Source: Rs1 sp034111875
Lineage (GTDB): Bacteria; Pseudomonadota; Gammaproteobacteria; Pseudomonadales; Balneatricaceae
NCBI GenBank assembly: GCA_034111875.1
Contig: JAWUWK010000028.1
Coordinates: forward strand, 1 to 64,000
DNA: 64,000 nt
Direction: 5' to 3'
In this document: piece after piece, positions 53,465 through 60,931 of the stretch
How positions within the stretch are numbered: position 1 is the stretch's first letter
How the letters are laid out: every line of letters starts with the position of its first letter
Notes under the pieces: model-generated
The model's database searches: none
Told to the model about the DNA's origin: nothing
Seen by the model: only the letters and a program-made list of their open reading frames with translations
Made by a program: the position numbers and the translations under genes

Positions 53465-54502
53465 ATGCAGGATTATCCAACTAACTATCAGTACTTATAC
53501 GCGAAGCCCACTTGCAGCGCCGCTATTAGAGTTTGTAATGAAGATTTTCAAGTGACTGAAATACCGGCTTTTGAACCAGATGGAGAAGGTGAGCATTGGT
53601 ATTTCAACATACGCAAGAATGGTGAAAATACGGATTGGGTAGCAAAACAATTAGCCAGTTTTTTCGATGTATCCACTAAAGAAATAGGCTACGCAGGTAA
53701 AAAAGATCGGCATGCAATTACACAACAGTGGTTCAGTGTTTGTCTTCCAGGGATAATGGACATCAGCGTTGAAAATTTCAATACAGAGAGCATTAAAATA
53801 CTAGAAATACGCAAACACAGCAGAAAGCTTAGACTGGGAGCGCTAAAAGGCAATAGATTTAGCATTGTTCTGAAAAATGTTAGCGATGATAAGTACTTTG
53901 CACAACGGTTAAGCCTAGTCGAAAAGGGTGTACCTAACTATTTTGGTGAACAGCGTTTTGGTATCGCAGGGGGGAATTTAAGTCGCGGTATCGCCATGCT
54001 CAAAGAACAGTTCAAAGAAAAAAATCGGAGTAAAAGAGGTCTGTATATTTCTGCCGTGCGCTCTTGGTTTTTTAATTATGTATTATCTCATCGGCTATCC
54101 CAAAATCGCTGGCAACAGATTATGCCAGGAGATGTGGTCATGTTAGAGGGAACTAATAGCCATTTCGTGGCGGATGATCTGATACAAATTCATCGGCGGA
54201 TGTTACAGGGTGATCTCCATTTAACGGGTCCCATGTGGGGTCGCGGCAGATCTGTTACACAAAGTGATGCGTTAGATTGGGAGTTGGGTTTACTCGACCC
54301 CTATAGAGAAATTACTCAGTGCTTGGAATCTATAGGTTTAAAGCAAGAGCGGCGTTCAATTCGCATTATACCAGGTGATTTACAAGCACAGTGCAATGCT
54401 CCAGGCATTTGGAAAATTTCTTTTGATTTACCTCCAGGTAGTTTTGCAACGAGTGTTTTAAGAGAGTTATGTGATTATAACAACGCGAGTGCCAAAACAT
54501 GA
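53465..54502 (+). CDS. truD: tRNA pseudouridine(13) synthase TruD
   Basis: Makes pseudouridine at position 13 of tRNA-Glu. The 345-residue product has the catalytic D81 in GYAGKKDRHAITQQWF, an N-terminal DFQVTEIPAFEPDGEGEH, NYFGEQRFGIAGGNLSRG and the C-terminal PPGSFATSVLRELC, all family hallmarks. It overlaps surE by four bases. Normally ispF precedes truD; here ftsB does. Confidence 0.96.
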   Translation: MQDYPTNYQYLYAKPTCSAAIRVCNEDFQVTEIPAFEPDGEGEHWYFNIRKNGENTDWVAKQLASFFDVSTKEIGYAGKKDRHAITQQWFSVCLPGIMDISVENFNTESIKILEIRKHSRKLRLGALKGNRFSIVLKNVSDDKYFAQRLSLVEKGVPNYFGEQRFGIAGGNLSRGIAMLKEQFKEKNRSKRGLYISAVRSWFFNYVLSHRLSQNRWQQIMPGDVVMLEGTNSHFVADDLIQIHRRMLQGDLHLTGPMWGRGRSVTQSDALDWELGLLDPYREITQCLESIGLKQERRSIRIIPGDLQAQCNAPGIWKISFDLPPGSFATSVLRELCDYNNASAKT

Positions 54503-55248
54503 TGCAAATATTAGTATCCAATGATGATGGTGTTAAGGCTCCGGGCATTATTATACTCGCAGAATATTTGAAAACGGTGGCTAAAGTCCAAGTGATAGCA
54601 CCAGATCGCAATCGATCAGCGGCAAGTAATGCACTAACATTAAATAAGCCTTTAAGTTCTTACCAGCATAGAAGTGGTTTTATTAGTATAGATGGCACCC
54701 CAACCGATTGTGTAAACTTGGGGGTTGCAGGCACATTCGGGATAGTACCTGAAGTGGTTGTTTCTGGAATCAATGCAGGGGCAAACTTAGGCGACGATGT
54801 GCTCTATTCTGGAACAGTTGCGGCTGCAATGGAAGGCAGAACATTAGGTTTGCCTGGGATAGCCATCTCTATGGCCAACACGCATCCTGAACATTATAAA
54901 ACAGGTGCCATAATAGCCAAAGATTTAGTCAATAAGCTTAAATCATTAAAAGTTGCCCCAAGAACCGTCTTAAATGTAAATGTGCCAGATTTACCTATTG
55001 AACAGATAAAAGGGATACATGTGACGAGACTCGGTCACCGATCCGTATCACAATTGCCTGTAGAATGCATAGATCCTCGCGGCGTTGTTAAACATTGGAT
55101 TGCGGGCGTTGGCACTGCTATTGATAATGGCCCGGGAACCGATTTTTATGCGATTGAACAAGGCTATGTCTCAATTACTCCAGTGCACTTTGATATGACG
55201 CATTATGCTCAAATGAATAATGTAGAAGAATGGTTGGAGAGTGATTAG
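54499..55248 (+). CDS. surE: 5'/3'-nucleotidase SurE
   Basis: A stationary-phase nucleotidase and exopolyphosphatase. The 249-residue product has the metal-binding D9-D10 in ILVSNDDGVKAPGI, APDRNRSAASNALTL, DGTPTDCVNLG and GINAGANLGDDVLYSGTVAAAMEG. It starts at a doubled ATG (54499/54502) overlapping truD, and its stop overlaps the pcm start by one base. Part of the surE-pcm-nlpD-rpoS stationary-phase block. Confidence 0.97.
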   Translation: MMQILVSNDDGVKAPGIIILAEYLKTVAKVQVIAPDRNRSAASNALTLNKPLSSYQHRSGFISIDGTPTDCVNLGVAGTFGIVPEVVVSGINAGANLGDDVLYSGTVAAAMEGRTLGLPGIAISMANTHPEHYKTGAIIAKDLVNKLKSLKVAPRTVLNVNVPDLPIEQIKGIHVTRLGHRSVSQLPVECIDPRGVVKHWIAGVGTAIDNGPGTDFYAIEQGYVSITPVHFDMTHYAQMNNVEEWLESD

Positions 55249-55919
55249 TGGCTGAGCAATTTGATTTGCGCGGCAGTGGCATGACGTCGCAAAGAGCGAG
55301 AGATAGGTTAGTAGACAGTTTAAAAGCGCAGGGAATTAATTCTGTCGCGGTATTGAATGCTATCAAAAATACTCCGAGACATATTTTTATTGACGAGGCA
55401 TTAGCCCACGGTGCCTATCAAAACAATGCATTACCGATAGGCTATAATCAAACGATATCCCAGCCCTACATCGTCGCCAAAATGACCGAGTTACTGTTAG
55501 CTAAGAAGCCTTTAACTAAGGTTTTGGAAGTAGGTACGGGTTCAGGCTATCAAACGGCCATACTTTCTCAATTAGTCGAAAGCGTCATCTCTGTAGAGCG
55601 AATTAAGCCTCTACAAGATAAAGCTAAACTCAGATTGCAAGCCCTCCACGCCAATAATGTTATCTTGCAGCATACCGATGGAGGCATGGGGTTAGCAGAA
55701 TATGCACCTTATGATGCTATTTTAGTAACCGCGGCCCCAGATGAAGTACCGGCAGAGCTTTTAGAGCAATTAGCGGTTGGAGGGACTTTAGTTATACCGG
55801 TTGGCGGTACTCAAAATCAACAATTGAAAGTGATTAATAAAAAAGCGCAGAAACACTTTGAAACAAAAGTGGTTGAAGGGGTTAATTTTGTGCCTTTATT
55901 AGCGGGGGTTATCAGTTAG
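55248..55919 (+). CDS. pcm: Protein-L-isoaspartate O-methyltransferase
   Basis: Methylates abnormal L-isoaspartyl residues to start their repair. The 223-residue product has FIDEALAHGAYQNNALPIGYNQTISQPYIVAKM and the SAM-binding VLEVGTGSGYQTA (residues 92-104), then ILVTAAPDEVP. The GTG start at 55248 overlaps the surE stop. Confidence 0.97.
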   Translation: MAEQFDLRGSGMTSQRARDRLVDSLKAQGINSVAVLNAIKNTPRHIFIDEALAHGAYQNNALPIGYNQTISQPYIVAKMTELLLAKKPLTKVLEVGTGSGYQTAILSQLVESVISVERIKPLQDKAKLRLQALHANNVILQHTDGGMGLAEYAPYDAILVTAAPDEVPAELLEQLAVGGTLVIPVGGTQNQQLKVINKKAQKHFETKVVEGVNFVPLLAGVIS

Positions 55920-56119
55920 CAGTGCGGGTCCTGTTGAACTTAGTTATTAAGTTTATACCGCTATTCGTTAGGGTCATAAAACGCTTTCAATTAATCGCAA
56001 ACACTTGTCACTCTCCAATGTAATGAAGTCTAGAGAGAGTTAAATGAATATCGGCTACCTTAGGTAATACGAGCGTTACATAGCTTGTATAATACATTTG
56101 ATTGATAGTAGAGGTTTTT

Positions 56120-57043
56120 TTGAAACGCACTCACAAAGATTATTTTACGCTCTTCCTTAAAGGCACTATGATGGGAGCTGCGGATGCGGTTCCGGGAGTT
56201 TCGGGAGGTACTGTGGCTTTTATCAGCGGTATTTATCAGGAGCTTATTCAAACCTTGAGTAAGTTGGGTCCTCAGGCATTGCAGGTTTTATTTAAACAGG
56301 GATTGAGTGCATTTTGGTTATATATCAATGGCAATTTCCTGAGTACTTTGTTGTCAGGTATGCTTTGTAGTATTGCACTATTATCTAATCTAGTGCTTTA
56401 TCTTCTCGCACAGTACCCGCAAATGATCTGGGGCTTTTTCTTCGGTTTGATTTGTGCCTCAACCATCGTCCTAGCCAAAAGTATTGATAGTTGGAATATA
56501 TCAAGCATTAGCGTTTTTGTAGTAGGTGGTATAACTTCCTACTTACTGACAACCATTACTGCATCCGTGTTAGAGCCTAATTTTCTCAACGTATTTTTCG
56601 CAGGCATGTTGGCTATTTGCGCGATGATATTACCTGGTATATCGGGGTCGTTCATTTTATTATTATTGGGCATGTACAGTTATATACTGTCTGCTATTCA
56701 ACGTTTTGATGTCCTCATCTTAATGGTGTTTGTCGCTGGCTGCGTCGCCGGGTTACTGTGTTTTTCAAAACTATTGAATTGCTTGTTTGATCGTTTTAAA
56801 AATATTACGATGGCACTATTAACCGGTATTCTGCTAGGTTCATTAAACAAAGTGTGGCCATGGAAAGAAACTCTGACAACGCGGATTAACAGCAACGGTG
56901 AACAAGTAGCGGATCAACAGCAAAATATATCGCCATTTATTTACCAACAAATGACAGGGTCGGATAGTTATGTTCTGTCGGCTTGTGTGTTTGCTCTCGT
57001 CGGTGCTGGATTAGTGTTGATATTAGAAAAAGTTAATCGCTAA
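56120..57043 (+). CDS. DUF368 (PopT-type) undecaprenyl-phosphate translocase
   Basis: A 307-residue polytopic membrane protein of the DUF368 family. Recent work on the family supports a role in flipping undecaprenyl phosphate back across the inner membrane (PopT). It shows two copies of the family motif: GTMMGAADAVPGVSGGTVAFISGIY near residue 15 and AICAMILPGISGSFILLLLGMY near 175, an internal repeat with re-entrant helices. The TTG at 56120 has GAGGT five bases upstream and is chosen over a TTG at 56102. It lies between pcm and nlpD, where several relatives carry a DedA-like gene. Confidence 0.85.
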   Translation: MKRTHKDYFTLFLKGTMMGAADAVPGVSGGTVAFISGIYQELIQTLSKLGPQALQVLFKQGLSAFWLYINGNFLSTLLSGMLCSIALLSNLVLYLLAQYPQMIWGFFFGLICASTIVLAKSIDSWNISSISVFVVGGITSYLLTTITASVLEPNFLNVFFAGMLAICAMILPGISGSFILLLLGMYSYILSAIQRFDVLILMVFVAGCVAGLLCFSKLLNCLFDRFKNITMALLTGILLGSLNKVWPWKETLTTRINSNGEQVADQQQNISPFIYQQMTGSDSYVLSACVFALVGAGLVLILEKVNR

Positions 57044-57209
57044 AGATTTCAACGGGTATTTTAACGTTGGCTGGTCAGTTCTAAAAAATAGCATTCACAG
57101 GTGAATAAACTATCCAACAACATGACTTGAATTGTTAGACGAAGATTGAAATTATTTAAATGCCGTATAAATGTGCCAGTAACGCTTGGGGATCGCTATA
57201 AAAATATTA

Positions 57210-58088
57210 ATGGTTTATTTATGTAAGGGTAAGATAACTCTATTCATTTCTGCTCTAATGATACTTGTTAGCTGTTCTACGGGATATGCACCAGTCAGAG
57301 ATTTGTCTAGTGCAAGTTCAGATTCAGCATATAAAGTCAGACTCAATAGACCACCCTCCAACTCCTCCGCGAAAACATACAAAGTCAAATTAGGCGATAC
57401 CTTATATTCTATAGCCTGGAAATATGGACATAATTTTAAAGCGCTAGCCGATTTTAATGCTATATCTGGCGATTATACAATATACCAAGGTCAAGTGATA
57501 AAAATTAATTTATCTGATTCAGTCATTAAAAATAGATCTAATTTAGCTGAAAAAATAAATATTGCGAATAAATCGTCTGATAAAAGTGTCATTAAAAAAA
57601 CTTCTACGACTATTGAAACGATTAAAAAGATCAAAAAAGCACCTAAAAAGGCCCCAGCTAGGCAAAAAAAATCAAACGAAAGAAAAATAAATATTACTAA
57701 AAAAGGAGCCCCCATAAGACAGTCCAATATTCGCTGGCAATGGCCAGCAAAAGGTAAGGTTGTCAAAGAATTTAGCAATGAAAACAAAGGATTAGATTTA
57801 AGCGGCAGACTAGGTGAGAGTGTTTATGCCGCGGCGTCTGGCATTGTTGTGTATGCTGGGAATGGCATCATTGGTTATGGAAATTTAATCATTATCAAAC
57901 ACTCAGAAGAGTTTTTGAGTGCCTATGCGCACAATAGTGTAATATTCATTAAAGAGAAAAGTTTTATTAAAGCTGGGGAGAAAATTGCCGAAATAGGTAG
58001 TAGTGGAACTACAAAAACAGTCCTGCATTTTGAAATAAGAAAGGACGGAAAACCTGTCAATCCAATAAAATATTTACCGGAAAAGTAG
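57210..58088 (+). CDS. nlpD: NlpD-like lipoprotein (LysM plus degenerate M23 domain)
   Basis: An outer-membrane lipoprotein activating the amidase AmiC for daughter-cell separation. The 292-residue product has a signal ending ILVSC (acylated C22), one LysM domain (YKVKLGDTLYSIAWKYGHNFKALADFN), a lysine-rich linker (residues ~105-175) and a C-terminal LytM domain. In that domain the metal-binding histidine is replaced (NKGLDLSG), as in E. coli NlpD, so it should be an activator rather than an active peptidase. The ATG at 57210 is preferred over a TTG at 57186. rpoS follows, with its promoter probably inside nlpD as in relatives. Confidence 0.92.
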   Translation: MVYLCKGKITLFISALMILVSCSTGYAPVRDLSSASSDSAYKVRLNRPPSNSSAKTYKVKLGDTLYSIAWKYGHNFKALADFNAISGDYTIYQGQVIKINLSDSVIKNRSNLAEKINIANKSSDKSVIKKTSTTIETIKKIKKAPKKAPARQKKSNERKINITKKGAPIRQSNIRWQWPAKGKVVKEFSNENKGLDLSGRLGESVYAAASGIVVYAGNGIIGYGNLIIIKHSEEFLSAYAHNSVIFIKEKSFIKAGEKIAEIGSSGTTKTVLHFEIRKDGKPVNPIKYLPEK

Positions 58089-58129
58089 CTATGGATTGGC
58101 TTTAAATCTTTTGACTAAGGGTTATTAAC

Positions 58130-59146
58130 ATGGACGTGTTGAAAAAAGATACTCAAGAAGCTTGTTTTACCAGTGAAATTCAATCCCAATTAATGATGAA
58201 GGGTTCATTCGATGTGGACTCTGTAGATGCAGAAATTAGCTTGGATGCTGTGCCCAAAGTTGAAGCCTATAAGCGTGGTCGTGGTAGCCAGTCTCATCGT
58301 GATTTAATGAAAGAAAAAAGTTTCGATAACACCCAGCTCTATTTGAATGAAATTGGCTTATCGCCGCTTCTTTCAGCCCAAGAAGAAGTATACTTTTCAC
58401 GACTTTCGTTACAAGGCTGCACAAAATCACGCAAGCGGATGATTGAAAGTAACTTACGTTTAGTTGTTAAAATATCCAAACGCTACGTAAACCGTGGTCT
58501 CTCTTTACTCGATTTAATCGAAGAAGGTAATTTAGGGCTAATTCGCGGCGTTGAAAAATTTGATCCTGAGCTCGGCTTTCGTTTTTCTACCTATGCCACT
58601 TGGTGGATTAGACAGACGATCGAACGCGCTATTATGAATCAAACGCGGACGATTAGGTTGCCTATTCATATCGTTAAAGAGCTCAACGTTTATCTGCGTG
58701 CTGAGCGACAACTGACGCAAAAGTTAGACCATGAACCTAGCTTTGAGCAAATTGCAGAGGCTGTGGAAAAACCAGTTTCTAATGTTGAAAAAATTCTCGG
58801 TTTAAATGTGAAAGTTGTGTCTATTGATCTGCCAATCGCAGGTTCTGAAAAGACGGTAGTTGAGACCGTCGCGGCTCATGATAGTTTTGATCCCAGTATC
58901 ATGTTGCAAATGAATAATCTTAGCGATAGCTTAGATCGTTGGTTAGATGACTTACCAGAAAAGCATGCTGATGTCTTAGGTAGACGCTTTGGTTTGAGAG
59001 GCCATGACATAAGCACCCTGGAAGAAGTGGGTAAAGAAATAGGTCTTACACGTGAACGGGTTAGACAAATCCAAGTAGAGGCTCTTAAAAAGCTTAGAAG
59101 TATAATTGAAAGTAATGGTTTAAATAGTGAAGACTTACTGAGCTGA
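58130..59146 (+). CDS. rpoS: RNA polymerase sigma factor RpoS
   Basis: The stationary-phase and general stress sigma factor. The 338-residue product has an N-terminal DNTQLYLNEIGLSPLLSAQEEVYFSR (region 1.2), region 2 (NLRLVVKISKRYVNRGLSLLDLIEEGNLGLIRGVEKF and RFSTYATWWIRQTIERAI), region 3 (VKELNVYLRAERQLTQKL) and region 4 with the helix-turn-helix LEEVGKEIGLTRERVRQIQVEAL. It directly follows nlpD. A bidirectional terminator lies 20 bases downstream. Confidence 0.98.
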   Translation: MDVLKKDTQEACFTSEIQSQLMMKGSFDVDSVDAEISLDAVPKVEAYKRGRGSQSHRDLMKEKSFDNTQLYLNEIGLSPLLSAQEEVYFSRLSLQGCTKSRKRMIESNLRLVVKISKRYVNRGLSLLDLIEEGNLGLIRGVEKFDPELGFRFSTYATWWIRQTIERAIMNQTRTIRLPIHIVKELNVYLRAERQLTQKLDHEPSFEQIAEAVEKPVSNVEKILGLNVKVVSIDLPIAGSEKTVVETVAAHDSFDPSIMLQMNNLSDSLDRWLDDLPEKHADVLGRRFGLRGHDISTLEEVGKEIGLTRERVRQIQVEALKKLRSIIESNGLNSEDLLS

Positions 59147-59166
59147 GTAAACGTCACTAGAATTAT

Positions 59167-59193
59167 CGCGCTTATTTATAAGCGCTATTTTTT
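59167..59193. terminator. Bidirectional terminator after rpoS
   Basis: GCGCTTAT and ATAAGCGC pair closely and are followed by TATTTTTT on the plus strand, between convergent genes. Confidence 0.75.
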
Positions 59194-59199
59194 AAGTGA

Positions 59200-60783
59200 T
59201 TATTGGCTCTTAAGTTCAATTAAGAATCTGTCTATTGCCTGGTCGTCATCAGTGTCTACTTTATGTTGAAAGGGTATTTCATCTTGGCTTAGAAGCTGTT
59301 GATCTGAAGCTTGTAAAGCGAGTCTTTGCAGCGAGCGATCTCTGGTAATTGACTCCGTTCGAATTGCTTTTTTAAGACGCGCTTGCATTAAGTTATAATT
59401 GCATTGACAGCTAATGATTTTTATTGGGACATTGTGTTTCGCTGCGAGGCGAAGATATTTCTGTCTAAAGTGCTGTTTGAGAAATGTCCCATCAACAATA
59501 ACTTTGTACCCCATCGAAAGCAGTTGTTCGGTTAATTTAATCAAGTGGTGAGACAAACGTGAATTGACTTCTGGGCTGTGTAACTCAAGTTTTTTACCTT
59601 TTCTCTGTAGCTCTTTATAGATTCGGTCTCGCTCAATTTCCGATCTGATTCTGATCGCATTTATGGCTTTAATCATTTTGTGACTCAAATAGCTTTTGCC
59701 AGTGCCAGAGAGTCCGTGCATCAAGTAAATCGCAGGTGGGCTTTGTTCTTGGTAGGATTGTGTTAAGTATAAATACTTTTTAAAGGTCTGATCATTCGCT
59801 TGGTTACCCAGTGTGGCTACTTTTGCCCGTACCATAGATCTGAAACTTTTATAAAAGTTGAGTAGCTGTAAACACTGATAGTCACCGGTTTTTTCTAAAT
59901 AACGGTTTAAGGTCAGGTTAGCCCAAGCCGCTTTGTTGTTGGCTTCTAGATCCATCAGCAAAAACGCCAAATCAGAGCAAGTATCTAGCCATCTGAATTG
60001 CAGGTTGAATTCAATACAATCAAATAGGCGGACTTGATTTTGAAAATAGGTGACGTTACCTAAGTGTAAATCGCCATGGCATTCCCTTACAAAGCCTAGT
60101 TTACGGCGCTCTTTAAACACTTGAGTAAGCGCAGTGTGCTCTTGAGTAATCTGCGTGTAGAGTAACTTTAGCTTTGCAAGATCTTCACTGTCAGAGTAAA
60201 AATCCAGAGTATGGAGGAAGTTATCCGATACCAGTTGCCAAATGTTATCAGGTTCACCCCAAGGGCTATTCGTAGTAACTGTCGGTAGCGTCAAATGAAA
60301 TTTAGCCAACTGTTCAGCCAGTGCCTCAATCCATGAAGGGTCAAATTTATTTTGTTGCAGCAAATCATTTAAACCGGCATTTGGATCAAACTGTTGCATG
60401 CGCACGGCGTATTCTAAAACTGCTGCAAGGGTAGTAGATTCAGTGTCTATTATAACCTCATCACCCAGAGTAAGATCACCGAATCGATGGTCGTTCAGAG
60501 CAATGATGGGTCTTTCCGCGGTGCCTGAAATGGCCACCACCGCTTGGTAGATGTCAGGGGCTAAACGTTGGTTTAAACGTAATTCTTCCTCGCAGTAAAA
60601 AAGTCTTTTTTCAAGAGTAGAAAAATCTAAAAAGCCAAAGTTCAGTTGTTTTTTGATTTTATATGCAAATTCACCGGTTAGCAGCACCCATGAAACTTGT
60701 GTCTCTATGATGCTGATCTCAGTAGTCACTGGATGAGGATAACAGGCTGGGTTTTTAAGTGCTTGAATGAAACTAGGTAACAT
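59200..60783 (-). CDS. Aminoglycoside-phosphotransferase-like domain fused to a P-loop kinase-like ATPase
   Basis: A 527-residue two-domain cytoplasmic protein. The N-terminal part (about 20-340) is a protein-kinase-like APH fold, with VSWVLLTGEFAYKIKKQ near the start and the catalytic loop CHGDLHLGN (235-243), then LFDCIEFN for the metal site. The C-terminal part (about 350-520) is a P-loop domain with Walker A GLSGTGKS (357-364) and VIVDGTFLKQHFRQKYLRLA, resembling gluconate/zeta-type kinases. Such fusions are widespread in proteobacteria; the substrate is not known to me and an antibiotic-resistance role is not implied. It is convergent with rpoS and divergent from mrcB. Confidence 0.8.
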   Translation of the reverse strand: MLPSFIQALKNPACYPHPVTTEISIIETQVSWVLLTGEFAYKIKKQLNFGFLDFSTLEKRLFYCEEELRLNQRLAPDIYQAVVAISGTAERPIIALNDHRFGDLTLGDEVIIDTESTTLAAVLEYAVRMQQFDPNAGLNDLLQQNKFDPSWIEALAEQLAKFHLTLPTVTTNSPWGEPDNIWQLVSDNFLHTLDFYSDSEDLAKLKLLYTQITQEHTALTQVFKERRKLGFVRECHGDLHLGNVTYFQNQVRLFDCIEFNLQFRWLDTCSDLAFLLMDLEANNKAAWANLTLNRYLEKTGDYQCLQLLNFYKSFRSMVRAKVATLGNQANDQTFKKYLYLTQSYQEQSPPAIYLMHGLSGTGKSYLSHKMIKAINAIRIRSEIERDRIYKELQRKGKKLELHSPEVNSRLSHHLIKLTEQLLSMGYKVIVDGTFLKQHFRQKYLRLAAKHNVPIKIISCQCNYNLMQARLKKAIRTESITRDRSLQRLALQASDQQLLSQDEIPFQHKVDTDDDQAIDRFLIELKSQ

Positions 60784-60931
60784 ATAAACCTATTAATTGT
60801 GCCTATTAAACAAAAAATCATGCGATTTCTCTGTTGGGGCGTCGATTATACTAGAAAAACAGTCTCAGCTCTATAAAGCTGTTTCTGGGGATTGTACAAT
60901 AGCCTTAATCTAACATTGATAACAATTACCT

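Noticed and set aside
59200..60783. Aminoglycoside resistance gene
   Set aside because: The APH-like domain belongs to a conserved two-domain protein in chromosomal context; no resistance cassette features are present.
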